Shown here in pieces: positions 42,318-51,667 of a stretch of DNA of 64,000 bases. A program made the position numbers and the translations under genes. The stretch spans positions 1 to 64,000 of the forward strand of contig NZ_JAPKNM010000056.1 in assembly GCF_026460985.1 (NCBI RefSeq). Reading direction: 5' to 3'. The notes below the pieces were generated by a model that was given only the letters and a program-made list of their open reading frames with translations, had not been told where the DNA came from and made no database searches. This stretch comes from Sphingomonas sp. (GTDB lineage Bacteria; Pseudomonadota; Alphaproteobacteria; Sphingomonadales; Sphingomonadaceae). Every line of letters begins with the position of its first letter. Position 1 is the stretch's first letter.

Positions 42318-42998
42318 ATGCGTCTTCGCGCGTTCCTCGCTCTCGTGGCCTTCGCCGCGCCGCTCCCCTCGGCGGCGCAGTCCGGCGGCACGGCGCATCT
42401 CTATGCCTATAGGCTCAGCGACCGGCCGGCCTTCGAGGCGGGATATCGCAAGCATCTCGAGTGGCATGCCCGCATCGGCGACAAGCTGGTCTGGTACGCC
42501 TGGTACGTGACCGCGGGAGACCGCCTGGGTGCCTTTGTCGACGGCACCTTCGGCGCCACGCCCGAGAGCCTCCAGAACCGCCCCCGCCTCAAGGAGGACG
42601 GTGCCGACTTCCGCGCCAACGCCGCCGCTTATTCCACCGCGACCGGCAACGAGGGCTGGGAGCTCTGGCGCGAAGCGAGCCGGGCGAACCCACTCGAGCA
42701 GCGAAAGCCGCAGCCGGTCGTGCAGGTTCACGCCGTCGCGGCGACCGACGCGCGGCGGTTCGAGGCGGCACTGCTCGCTCGACCCGTGGCCGGCGCGAGC
42801 TGGTATCGCGGCATCGGCGAGACGCCCGCGCCCTATCTGATCATCGCGCCCGTTGCAGCTGGGGACACGAAACCAGATCTCGCCGCATTGCTCGGCGCCG
42901 GCCACCCCGCCCTCGCCTTCGCCCGCGCGATTCGCTCGGAAGCCTGGACCTATGCCCCGCGCCTCGCGCTGCTCCCCGGCGAGCCGCTCGCTCCCTGA
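42318..42998 (+). CDS. Secreted protein of unknown function
   Basis: A 226-residue protein with a signal peptide (MRLRAFLALVAFAAPLPSAA, cut near AAQS) and an AAGGAG ribosome binding site. The mature part seems to contain two similar alpha/beta halves: HLYAYRLSDRPAFEAGYRKH with WYAWYVTAGDRLGAFVDGTF, and VVQVHAVAATDARRFEAALL with ASWYRGIGETPAPYLIIAP. This suggests a duplicated ferredoxin-like or NIPSNAP-like dimeric barrel. I do not recognise the family. The next gene also encodes a secreted protein, 105 bp downstream. Confidence 0.7.
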   Translation: MRLRAFLALVAFAAPLPSAAQSGGTAHLYAYRLSDRPAFEAGYRKHLEWHARIGDKLVWYAWYVTAGDRLGAFVDGTFGATPESLQNRPRLKEDGADFRANAAAYSTATGNEGWELWREASRANPLEQRKPQPVVQVHAVAATDARRFEAALLARPVAGASWYRGIGETPAPYLIIAPVAAGDTKPDLAALLGAGHPALAFARAIRSEAWTYAPRLALLPGEPLAP

Positions 42999-43103
42999 GC
43001 CATGCCCTGCGGGCAAGGCAGGCCCACATCATGGAAAGCGCGACCAGGATGACGCGGCGGGGTTGCCGGCCTAAGCTCGGTCGGTCCATTTCCGAAAGGC
43101 ACG

Positions 43104-44015
43104 ATGTTCCGCGCCCTCCTCTTCGCCCTGACCTGGCTGGCCCTTGCCGGCCCGAGCGCCGGGGACCCCGGCACGCACGTATCCCGTGTCGATCCGCTGA
43201 CGGTGCTGGACGACGATTTCGCCCGCCACCGCGACCCCGCCGAATGGCGCGGGCTCGCCGTCAGCCGGATCGAGTTCCGCGAGGAGCGTGCCGCCTGGCG
43301 CCTCTGGCGCATCGAGAATGTCCGGCACTCCCGCGGTCCCCTGTGGTTCGTGCCCCACGACAACGAGAATGCCGGCTTCGAAGCAGGGCTGGCGGCCGTA
43401 CGCAAATATGGCGGGACGCTGGTCGCAGTCGATGCGGGGATCGCCGATGATGGCGTCCGGATGAACCGCGCGGTGGACTATGGCCGCCCCGTCGATCCCA
43501 ATCGCAATTTCGACAGCGCCCTCCCCGGCTATGCCCGCCGCATCCTCGCCGATCTCAAGCCCGGAATGCCGATCATCGCGCTCCACACCAACGGACGCGG
43601 CTTCGACACCGGCGAATCGCGCTGCAACAAGTCCGATCCGCCCGGCAGCGGCGTGATCTCGATCCGCTATTGCGACGACATCCTGCGGCCGAGCCCCTCG
43701 CTGCACCGCGCGTGGCCATGGGACGACGACGACACCGTCGCCTTCGCCGCCTTTCGCAACGGACAGAGCCCGAGCACCGCCTTCTGCCGCGACGCGATGG
43801 TCGCCGCGGACTTCAACGTCGTGCAGGAGCGCGTCGTCGCCAGCGATCGCTCGCTCTCCAACTACGCGGTCCTCCACGACCTCGACTATCTCAACTTCGA
43901 GACGCTCGACCGAGGCGACGGCGCGGAGGGGCTCGCCGAAGGCCGCCGCCGGCTGCTCCACATCGTCGATCGCGCGCTGGCGATGTGTGCGCCGCAGGTC
44001 CGCCACAGGCGATGA
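43104..44015 (+). CDS. Secreted zinc carboxypeptidase (M14)-like protein
   Basis: A 303-residue protein with a signal peptide (FRALLFALTWLALAG). Motifs resemble the M14 / AstE-AspA metallohydrolase fold: VPHDNENAGFEAGL (compare H-x-N-E metal ligands), VDPNRNFD (compare N-P-N-R-N-F), and IIALHTNGRGF (third ligand His). This suggests a zinc amidase or peptidase acting in the periplasm on cell-wall or peptide substrates. The assignment rests on short motifs only. Six cysteines are present, possibly disulphide-bonded. It precedes an M17 aminopeptidase gene by 63 bp. Confidence 0.65.
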   Translation: MFRALLFALTWLALAGPSAGDPGTHVSRVDPLTVLDDDFARHRDPAEWRGLAVSRIEFREERAAWRLWRIENVRHSRGPLWFVPHDNENAGFEAGLAAVRKYGGTLVAVDAGIADDGVRMNRAVDYGRPVDPNRNFDSALPGYARRILADLKPGMPIIALHTNGRGFDTGESRCNKSDPPGSGVISIRYCDDILRPSPSLHRAWPWDDDDTVAFAAFRNGQSPSTAFCRDAMVAADFNVVQERVVASDRSLSNYAVLHDLDYLNFETLDRGDGAEGLAEGRRRLLHIVDRALAMCAPQVRHRR

Positions 44016-44078
44016 CGCGGCATTTCCTTGCACCGCGGGGGCTAGGCGCAGCGGCTTCGCGCCCCTAGATCACTGGCC

Positions 44079-45473
44079 ATGCCTGATCTCTCCACGCTTG
44101 TTCAGCCCGATCGCGGCCAGCCCGCCCGCAATATCCACCTGATCGACGCCAAGGGCTTCGACGCCTGGCTCGCCGCCCAGCCGCCGCGCCACCGCACCGC
44201 CGCGCAGGCGCAGAAGCTCGCCCCCACCGGCTATTCGAGCGCGATCCTCCCGGGCGACGGGCCCGAGGACTGGTCGGTCGTCACCGTGGTCGCCAATGTC
44301 GAGCGACTCTCGCCATGGTGTCTCGCCAAGCTCGCCGAGACGCTGCCCGAGGGCATTTATCGCGTCGACGGCCGCGAGCCCGGCAAGGCGCTCTACGGCT
44401 GGCTCGCCGCCCAGTACAAGTTCGACCGCTACAAGAAGAAGGACGACAAGGCGCAGGGCCCGCGCGTCCTGCTCACCGGCGATCCCGCGAAGATGGAGGG
44501 AGCGCTGCGCCTCGCCGGCGTCGCCTTCAAGCTGCGTGACCGGATCAACACCGGCGCCAACGACATGGGGCCCGCCGATCTCGAGGCCGCCGCGGCCGAT
44601 CTGGCGAAGGAATATGGCGCCACGCTCGCCGTCGCCAAGGGCAAGGACGTCGAGAAGGGCTATGGCATGCTCTGGGCCGTCGGCAAGGCCGCGGGCGAGG
44701 GTCGCGAGCCGCGGCTGATCGAGCTCGAATGGGGCAATCCCGAACATCCGCGCATCGCTATCATCGGCAAGGGCGTGTGCTTCGACACCGGCGGACTCGA
44801 CATCAAGCCCGCCGCGGGCATGCGGCTGATGAAGAAGGACATGGGCGGCGCCGCGCACGCGCTCGCGCTCGCCGAGTTGGTGATGCAGCACCGCCTGCCG
44901 GTCCGTCTCCATATGCTCGTCCCCGCGGTCGAGAATTCGATCAACGGCGAGGCGACGCGCCCGGGCGACGTGATGATCTCGCGCAAGGGAGTGTCGGTCG
45001 AGAACAGCAACACCGACGCCGAGGGCCGGCTGATCCTCGGCGACGCGCTGACCAAGGCAGCCGAGAGCAATCCCGAGCTCGTCTTCGATTTCGCGACGCT
45101 CACCGGCGCCGCCCGCGTCGCGCTGGGCGCCGACCTGCAGGCGGTGTTCGCCAACGACGACACGCTCGCCGCCGAGCTCCTCGCTGCGGCCGAGGCCGAG
45201 GCCGATCCGATGTGGCGCATGCCGCTCTACGAGCCGTACAAGGAAGCGCTCAAGTCCGACGTCGCCGACATGGTCAACGCGGCCGAGGGCCCGTTCGGCG
45301 GCGCGATCACCGCGGCCCTGTTCCTCAAGGAATTCGCGCCCGAAAAGGCGCAATGGGCGCATTTCGACATCTTCTGCTGGAACAGCTCGGCCAAGCCGGG
45401 CCGTCCCAAGGGGGCGGAGGCAGTGAGCCTGCGCGCCACGTGGAAGGTGCTGAAGGATCGCTACGCGGGCTGA
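44079..45473 (+). CDS. M17 leucyl aminopeptidase family protein
   Basis: A 464-residue cytosolic metallo-aminopeptidase. The di-zinc site motifs are clear: GKGVCFDTGGLDIKPAAGM, KKDMGGAAHALALAELVM, and the signature SNTDAEGRLILGDAL (N-T-D-A-E-G-R-L). Family roles are peptide turnover. The sequence is slightly shorter at the N-terminal domain than E. coli PepA (503). Its last 13 bp overlap the converging GGDEF-EAL gene. Confidence 0.94.
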   Translation: MPDLSTLVQPDRGQPARNIHLIDAKGFDAWLAAQPPRHRTAAQAQKLAPTGYSSAILPGDGPEDWSVVTVVANVERLSPWCLAKLAETLPEGIYRVDGREPGKALYGWLAAQYKFDRYKKKDDKAQGPRVLLTGDPAKMEGALRLAGVAFKLRDRINTGANDMGPADLEAAAADLAKEYGATLAVAKGKDVEKGYGMLWAVGKAAGEGREPRLIELEWGNPEHPRIAIIGKGVCFDTGGLDIKPAAGMRLMKKDMGGAAHALALAELVMQHRLPVRLHMLVPAVENSINGEATRPGDVMISRKGVSVENSNTDAEGRLILGDALTKAAESNPELVFDFATLTGAARVALGADLQAVFANDDTLAAELLAAAEAEADPMWRMPLYEPYKEALKSDVADMVNAAEGPFGGAITAALFLKEFAPEKAQWAHFDIFCWNSSAKPGRPKGAEAVSLRATWKVLKDRYAG

Positions 45474-47398
45474 ACCTTCGCCGCCCGCGCCTCGACAGCG
45501 GCCTTCGACATCGGATGGCCGAAGTGGAACCCCTGGCCCATTGCGCAACCGAGCTGGACCAAGGTCCGGGCGGTCGAAGCCGATTCGATCCCTTCAGCCA
45601 CCACCGGCAGGTCGAGGGTGCTGGCCAATGCGATGATCGAATGGACCAGCCGCAGTGCATCCGGATCGCGCTCCATCGAGGTGACGAAGGATCGGTCGAT
45701 CTTGAGCCGGTCGAACGGCAGCATCCGCAGATGCTGGAGCGATGAATAGCCGGTCCCGAAATCGTCCAGCGCCAGCTGGATGCCCTGGTTCCTGAGCGAC
45801 GCGATCGTCTGCTGCGCGCTGTCGGCGTCGACGATCAGCGCGTTCTCGGTGATCTCGATCGTCAGTCGCGGCGCGGGGAAGCGTTCGCGGGTGAGCACCG
45901 CGAGGACCTTCTGGCTGAACCAGGGATCCTTGAGCTGGGTCGGGGATACGTTGATCGAGATCGTCGCGTCCCAATCGCGCGTCTCGCGGCACGCGCGCCG
46001 CAGCAGCCGGAGCATCAGTTCGTTGATCAGCCCGCATTCCTCGGCGATCGGGATGAACTGGTCGGGCCCGATCTCCTCGGCGCCCGGGCGATGCCAGCGC
46101 GCGAGCAGCTCATAGCCGGCCACGGCGCCGCTCCTCAGGTCGACGATGGGCTGGTAATAGGGAACGAAGGCGTCGCTCGCCATCGCCTCGCGCACTTCGC
46201 GCTCGATCTCGGCGCGGCGGCGGATCTCGGCGTCGAGCAGCGGTTCGAACGCGCAATGCTGGCTGCGGCCCGATTGCTTGGCCTTGTAGAGCGCGATGTC
46301 GGCGCGGCGCATCAGCGCCTCGCGGTCCTGCGCGTCGTTCGGATAGAGCGAGATGCCTATGCTCGCGCCGATATGGTGGACGAGATCGGTGGCGGTAAAG
46401 GGCCGCAGCATCGCATGGACGACGGCGTGGGCGACGCGGCGCGCCCCCTCCCCGCCGGCATCGACGATCACGGCGAATTCGTCGCCGCCCAGGCGGTAGC
46501 TGGTACCCTCCTCGGCCACGACCGAGGTCAGGCGCACCGCCACGTCGCGCAGCAACTGGTCGCCCGCGGGATGGCCATGGACGTCGTTGACCGACTTGAA
46601 GCGGTCGAGGTCGACGATCAGCAGCCCGAAGCGCTCGCCGCTCTCCGCCCGCGCGGCCCGCGCCTCGAGCGCCTCGGCCAGCGCGCGTCGGTTGGGTAGG
46701 CCGGTCAGCGGATCGTGATAGGCGAGCTGGTGGGCCCGCTGTTCCGCCCCCTGCGCGCGGCGCTGCTCGGCCGCCATCTCGGAACGCGAGGCCAGTACTT
46801 CGATGAAACCGGCATGGCTCGTGCGCATCATGCGCAGGATGACCAAGGTGACGACGATCATGTTGATCCCCACCCCGCGCAGCAGCCAGTCGCCCGACGC
46901 GACCAGGCAGACGGTGACGGGCATCGCGCCGAACAGCAGCACGGCGTGGCCGGCGCGCGGCAGCGCCTGCAGGCAATAGCAGCAGCTGATCGCGCCGATG
47001 AAGATATAGAGCGCGATGCAGGCGCGCCGCACCAGGTCCGCCTGGGCATAGAGGACCAGCCCCCAGCCGCCGAAGCCGAGGCTGAGCAGTGCGGCGAATA
47101 TCGTCGTGCCGAGCAGATAGCGTGGGATCGCGTCCGGGTGCGGCACGAACGACCGGCGGTGGAGCCAGAAGAGCGTGCGCGCTGCGCAGAGCAACGCCAG
47201 CGCGCCCGGCATGCCCAGGCTCCAATAGGGGCTGACATAGCCATGCGACGCGTAGCTGAGGAACGCCGCGTCGAAGAACATCAGCGCGTACATGAGCGGT
47301 ACCTGCTTGCGCAGCGCGCGGAACTGCTCGACCAGAATCGCACGACTCTGCTCGCTATGGACGCCGACGGCCGGGGCAGGACGCCTGAACATAGTCAA
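45461..47398 (-). CDS. Membrane GGDEF-EAL c-di-GMP turnover protein
   Basis: A 645-residue inner-membrane protein. About six hydrophobic helices lie at 35-195. A GGDEF domain (about 220-390) keeps its active site RLGGDEFAVIVD. There is no R-x-x-D inhibitory site five residues before it. An EAL domain (about 400-640) reads YELLARW at the first motif, keeps the catalytic Glu, and has LALDDFGTGYSSL and VVAEGIES, so phosphodiesterase activity is plausible. It may make and break c-di-GMP in response to a membrane signal. The two PilZ proteins in this window are possible downstream receptors. Confidence 0.93.
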   Translation of the reverse strand: MTMFRRPAPAVGVHSEQSRAILVEQFRALRKQVPLMYALMFFDAAFLSYASHGYVSPYWSLGMPGALALLCAARTLFWLHRRSFVPHPDAIPRYLLGTTIFAALLSLGFGGWGLVLYAQADLVRRACIALYIFIGAISCCYCLQALPRAGHAVLLFGAMPVTVCLVASGDWLLRGVGINMIVVTLVILRMMRTSHAGFIEVLASRSEMAAEQRRAQGAEQRAHQLAYHDPLTGLPNRRALAEALEARAARAESGERFGLLIVDLDRFKSVNDVHGHPAGDQLLRDVAVRLTSVVAEEGTSYRLGGDEFAVIVDAGGEGARRVAHAVVHAMLRPFTATDLVHHIGASIGISLYPNDAQDREALMRRADIALYKAKQSGRSQHCAFEPLLDAEIRRRAEIEREVREAMASDAFVPYYQPIVDLRSGAVAGYELLARWHRPGAEEIGPDQFIPIAEECGLINELMLRLLRRACRETRDWDATISINVSPTQLKDPWFSQKVLAVLTRERFPAPRLTIEITENALIVDADSAQQTIASLRNQGIQLALDDFGTGYSSLQHLRMLPFDRLKIDRSFVTSMERDPDALRLVHSIIALASTLDLPVVAEGIESASTARTLVQLGCAMGQGFHFGHPMSKAAVEARAAKVQPA

Positions 47399-47515
47399 AT
47401 ATAGCGGAAAACGGGCACCGACCGTGTTTTCCGGGGCGATTCAGCGACTTGCCGCTCCCGGCACGCGACCATGCGGGTGCTCCCGCCCCGCCGGCAATCC
47501 TGCTAGCCTGCAGCC

Positions 47516-48889
47516 ATGTCGGCCGCGCACCCCAGGCTCATCCTCGTCGCGTGCATCCTCGCCTCGAGCCTCGCCTTCATCGACGGTTCGGTGACCAACG
47601 TCGCGCTGCCGGCGATCGGCGCGGACCTGAACGCGACCCCGGCCGAACTGCAATGGACGATCAACGCCTATCTGCTGCCGCTCTCGGCGCTGCTCCTGCT
47701 CGGCGGCGCGGCGGGGGACCATTTCGGGCGGCGCAAGCTGCTCGTCCTCGGCATCGCGATCTTCACGCTCGCCTCGGTCGCGTGCGCGCTGGCGGCTGAC
47801 CTCACCCTTTTGCTCGCCGCGCGCGCCGTGCAGGGCGTGGGCGCGGCGATCCTGCTGCCCAACAGCCTCGCCGTCCTCGGCAACGCCTTCACCGGCGAAG
47901 CGCGCGGCAAGGCGATCGGCACCTGGGCAGGGGTGGGAGCCATCGCGGGCGCGGTCGGCCCGCCGCTCGGCGGCTGGCTGGTCGACGCGATCGGCTGGCG
48001 CGCGATCTTCTACGTCAACGTGCCGGTGGCGGCCGCGGCGATCCTGATCGCGCTGCGCCATATCGAGGAAAGCGCCGAGGGCGAACTGCCGCTCGACCTG
48101 CCCGGCGCGGCCTCCGCGACGCTGGCGCTCGGCGCGGTCACCTGGGCGCTCACGCTCTGGTCGAGCGGTCGCGGCCTCGACGCCACCGTCGCGATCGGCC
48201 TCGCCGCCGGCCTGATCGCGACCGCCCTGTTCCTGTGGATCGAGCATCGTCGCGGCGCCCGGGCGATGATGCCCGTCGCCATGTTCGGCTCGCGCGCCTT
48301 TGCCGGGCTGACCCTGCTCACCTTCCTGCTCTACGGCGCGCTCGGCGGCGTGCTGCTCCTCCTCCCCTTCGTGCTGATCGAGGCGGCGGGCTATACCGCG
48401 CTGCAGGCCGGGCTCGCTTTGCTGCCCATGCCGCTCGGCATGGGGCTGGCCTCGCGCGTGATGGGGCGGCTCACCGCACAGGTCGGCCCGCGCTGGCCGC
48501 TCACCCTCGGCGCGTTCGTCGTCGCGATCGGTTTCGCCCTGCTCGTCCTGGTCGACGACGGCGCGCCTTACTGGACCTCGGTCTTCCCCGGCTGCCTCGT
48601 CATCGCGATCGGCATGTCGAGCGTCGCCGCGCCGCTCACCACCGCGGTGCTCGCCTCGGTCGACGACACCCATGCCGGCACCGCCTCGGGCTTCAACAGC
48701 GCGATCGCGCGCACCGGCGGGCTGATCGCCACCGCGATCGCCGGCGCGGTGATCGCGAGCGCCGGCCGCGACCTGATCACCGCCTTCCATGGCAGCGCAC
48801 TCGTCGGCGCCGGTCTCGCTCTCGCGTCGAGTGCGGCGGCGTTCGTCACCCTTGGCGAGATCAGGAAAGCGACGCCGCGGCCCGGATGA
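47516..48889 (+). CDS. MFS drug exporter, DHA2 (EmrB/QacA) family
   Basis: A 457-residue transporter with 13-14 predicted helices. It has the DHA2 first helix (LASSLAFIDGSVTNVALPAI), motif A GDHFGRRKLLVLG, motif C GAIAGAVGPPLGGWL, and RAIFYVNVPVA. It likely exports toxic or hydrophobic compounds using the proton gradient. No regulator is adjacent. The 3' end overlaps tpiA (minus) by 29 bp. Confidence 0.93.
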   Translation: MSAAHPRLILVACILASSLAFIDGSVTNVALPAIGADLNATPAELQWTINAYLLPLSALLLLGGAAGDHFGRRKLLVLGIAIFTLASVACALAADLTLLLAARAVQGVGAAILLPNSLAVLGNAFTGEARGKAIGTWAGVGAIAGAVGPPLGGWLVDAIGWRAIFYVNVPVAAAAILIALRHIEESAEGELPLDLPGAASATLALGAVTWALTLWSSGRGLDATVAIGLAAGLIATALFLWIEHRRGARAMMPVAMFGSRAFAGLTLLTFLLYGALGGVLLLLPFVLIEAAGYTALQAGLALLPMPLGMGLASRVMGRLTAQVGPRWPLTLGAFVVAIGFALLVLVDDGAPYWTSVFPGCLVIAIGMSSVAAPLTTAVLASVDDTHAGTASGFNSAIARTGGLIATAIAGAVIASAGRDLITAFHGSALVGAGLALASSAAAFVTLGEIRKATPRPG

Positions 48890-49607
48890 TCGGCACGAAC
48901 TTCTCGGCGGTCAGGCTCGCGCCGCCGACCAGCGCGCCGTCGACATTGTCGACCGCCAGGATGTCGCGCGCATTCGCGCCCGTCACCGATCCGCCATAGA
49001 GGATGCGGATCCCGTCGGCGGCATCGCCCACCATCATCCTGAGCTTCGCGCGCGCGATCGCATGGATCGCGGCGATGTCCTCCAGCGTCGGGGTCTTCCC
49101 CGTGCCGATCGCCCAGCGCGGCTCGTAGGCGAGCGTCAGCCAATCGGGCGAAGCGCCGTCGGGCAGCGACTTCTCGATCTGCGACTGGACGATCCGCTCG
49201 GCGCGGCCCGCGTCGCGCTCGGCCTCGGTCTCGCCGCAGCACAGGATCACCTTGAGCCCGTGCCGCCGCGCCGCCGCAGCCTTGGCCCAGGCGTCGTGGC
49301 TGGTCTCGTGCTGGTCGGCGCGGCGCTCGGAATGGCCGACGATGGTCAGCGTCGCGCCGCACTCGCGCAGCATGTCGGCGGAGATGCAGCCGGTATGCGC
49401 GCCCTTGTCCGCCTCATGGACGTCCTGCGCACCGATCGGCAGCGCGCCCGACACCGCAATCGCGGGTGCGATCAAGGTGAAGGGCACGCACAGCGCCACG
49501 TCCACCTGGGGGTTCGCCGCGGCCGCCGCGGCGATCGCCTCGACTTCGCCCAGCTGCGCCTTCAGCCCGTACATCTTCCAGTTTCCGGCAACCAGCTTGC
49601 GGCGCAT
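48861..49607 (-). CDS. tpiA: Triosephosphate isomerase
   Basis: A 248-residue glycolytic TIM-barrel enzyme interconverting dihydroxyacetone phosphate and glyceraldehyde 3-phosphate. It starts MRRKLVAGNWKMYG at the ATG at 49607, chosen because AAGGAG lies 7 bases before it, while the ATG two codons earlier runs into that site. Catalytic residues are Lys11 in NWKMYG, the His in VGHSERR and the Glu in LAYEPRWAIGTG; phosphate-binding LYGGSV is near 205. The ppiD-like gene diverges after 115 bp. Confidence 0.96.
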   Translation of the reverse strand: MRRKLVAGNWKMYGLKAQLGEVEAIAAAAAANPQVDVALCVPFTLIAPAIAVSGALPIGAQDVHEADKGAHTGCISADMLRECGATLTIVGHSERRADQHETSHDAWAKAAAARRHGLKVILCCGETEAERDAGRAERIVQSQIEKSLPDGASPDWLTLAYEPRWAIGTGKTPTLEDIAAIHAIARAKLRMMVGDAADGIRILYGGSVTGANARDILAVDNVDGALVGGASLTAEKFVPIIRAAASLS

Positions 49608-49722
49608 GTCCATCTCCTTCTGCTTGGTCGCAGCCGATACCAAGCCACGCGCGCTGCACAAGCTTGAAGGGAGCGTGTCGCGGCCCTAAAGCACGCCAAA
49701 TTCCTCTTGCGAACGGCCCTTC

Positions 49723-51666
49723 ATGCTCAATTTCTTCCGCCGCTTCACCAAGTCGCGCTTCGGCCTGATCGCGGTGTTCGTGTTCCTTGCGGTGATCGCG
49801 CTTGCCTTCGCCGCGGGCGACATCACGGGCCTCCGCGCCACTGGCGGCAGCAGTGCCGGGGGCAATGTCGTCGCGAAGGTGGGCGATCGGAAGATCACCG
49901 ATCGCGAGGTCCGCGAGCGGATCGACATATTTCTTAGTAACCTCCGGCGCGGGGGCCAGAACGTCACGATGGAGCAGTTCCTCGCGCAGGGCGGGCTCGA
50001 GCTGACGCTCGACGAACTGATCAACAGCGCGGCGATGGTCGAGTTCGCCCAAGGATCGGGCATGCAGGTCAGCAAGAAGCTGATCGACGGCGATATCGCC
50101 AGCAACCCGGCATTCTTCGGACTCGACGGCAAGTTCAGCCAGAAGCAGTTCGAGGAGCTGCTCTCTCAGAACCGTATCTCGCCCGTCACCTTCCGCGCGG
50201 GCCTGACCGACGAACGCTACACCAATTGGATGGTCAACCGCGCCACGCTCGGCAACCAGATCCCGGACGGCGTCCTGCTTCCCTATGCCTCGCTGCTGCT
50301 CGAGCGCCGCGCCGGTACGGTGGGCCTGGTCTCGACCATCGCGATGGATCCCGGCCCCGATCCCGACGACAAGACCCTCACCGCCTGGTACAATGCCAAT
50401 CGCGCGCGCTACATGGTGCCGCAGCGCCGCATCGTCCGCTACGCGATGGTCCAGGCGGAGGCCCTGCGCGCGCGCACCGCCGCGACCGAGGCCGAGATCG
50501 CCGACGCCTTCAAGAAGGCGGGCAATCGCTTTGCGGCGACCGAGAAGAGGTCGGTGGAGCTCGTCACGGCGCTCGACCAGAATGTCGCGGGGCAGATCGC
50601 GGCCAAGGCCAAGTCGGGCCCGCTTGCCGCCGCCGCGACCGCCGCTGGCCTTGAGGCGCGCACGCTGACCGCGCTGGAGAAGCCCGCAATGGCGACGCAG
50701 GTCTCGGCGGCATTCGCCGACGCCGCCTTCGCTGCCCAGCCGAACACGTTGGTCGGACCGGTGAAGGTCGGGCCCAGCTGGCTCGTCTACCGCGTGACCA
50801 ATGTCGAGCAGGTCGCCGCCAAGACGCTCGACCAGGCCCGTCCCGAGCTCGCCGGCGAGATCGGCGCGCGCAAGCTGGCCGAGGCGCTGGCCGGTCTGCG
50901 CCAGTCGCTCGAGGACGGCATCGGCGACAGCAAGACCTTCGACGAGCTCGTCGCCGACGCCAAGCTCACCGCCGGGCGCACCCCCGCGCTCGTCGCCGCC
51001 GGCACCGATCCCGACAATCCCGAGTTCAAGCCCGATACGGCGACGGGGGCGATCATGCGCGCCGGTTTCGGGATCGAGCAGGGCGACGACCCCCAGCTCG
51101 TGCCGATCGCATCCGACGGCAGCTTCGCGCTGGTCGCCCTCGAGCGGATCGTCCAGGCCGCTCCGCGCCCGCTCGCGCAGATCCGCGACCAGGTCGTGAA
51201 GGACTATCTCGTCCAGCAGGCGCTCCAGAAGGCGCGCACCGCCGCTACCGCCGTCGTCGCCAAGCTGGAGAAGGGCGTGCCGATGCAGCAGGCGCTGGCA
51301 GAGGCCGGCATCGCCAAGGGCCCGCCGCCCAAGGACTTCGACTTCAAGCGCTCGGAAGTGCTCGGCCCGAACATCGCGCCCCATCTCCAGATGGCGTTCC
51401 AGATGGCGCCCAAGAAGGCCAAGCTGGTCGAGGGCCGCAATCGCGAAGGCTATTATGTCGTCTATCTCGACAAGATCGAGGAACATAGCGCCGCGAACGA
51501 TCCGGCCGCGCTCGCGAAGGTGCGCAGCGACATCGCCCCGCAGGTCGGGCCCGAATATGCGCGCCAGTTCATCGCCTCGGTCCGCAATCATCTGAAGGTG
51601 ACGCGCAACGACCAGGCGATCGCGCAGCTTCGCGCCGATCTGTCCCGCCAGGGCACGGCGCGCTGA
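49723..51666 (+). CDS. PpiD-like peptidyl-prolyl isomerase / chaperone
   Basis: A 647-residue membrane-anchored periplasmic chaperone. A single N-terminal helix (SRFGLIAVFVFLAVIALAFA) is followed by a SurA_N-like helical domain (about 50-190), a parvulin-type PPIase region (about 235-365) and a long C-terminal helical part. Length matches E. coli PpiD (623). It helps folding of proteins leaving the Sec translocon. It ends 1 bp before the trpE start, so trpE is probably translated from the same mRNA. Confidence 0.88.
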   Translation: MLNFFRRFTKSRFGLIAVFVFLAVIALAFAAGDITGLRATGGSSAGGNVVAKVGDRKITDREVRERIDIFLSNLRRGGQNVTMEQFLAQGGLELTLDELINSAAMVEFAQGSGMQVSKKLIDGDIASNPAFFGLDGKFSQKQFEELLSQNRISPVTFRAGLTDERYTNWMVNRATLGNQIPDGVLLPYASLLLERRAGTVGLVSTIAMDPGPDPDDKTLTAWYNANRARYMVPQRRIVRYAMVQAEALRARTAATEAEIADAFKKAGNRFAATEKRSVELVTALDQNVAGQIAAKAKSGPLAAAATAAGLEARTLTALEKPAMATQVSAAFADAAFAAQPNTLVGPVKVGPSWLVYRVTNVEQVAAKTLDQARPELAGEIGARKLAEALAGLRQSLEDGIGDSKTFDELVADAKLTAGRTPALVAAGTDPDNPEFKPDTATGAIMRAGFGIEQGDDPQLVPIASDGSFALVALERIVQAAPRPLAQIRDQVVKDYLVQQALQKARTAATAVVAKLEKGVPMQQALAEAGIAKGPPPKDFDFKRSEVLGPNIAPHLQMAFQMAPKKAKLVEGRNREGYYVVYLDKIEEHSAANDPAALAKVRSDIAPQVGPEYARQFIASVRNHLKVTRNDQAIAQLRADLSRQGTAR

Positions 51667-51667
51667 G

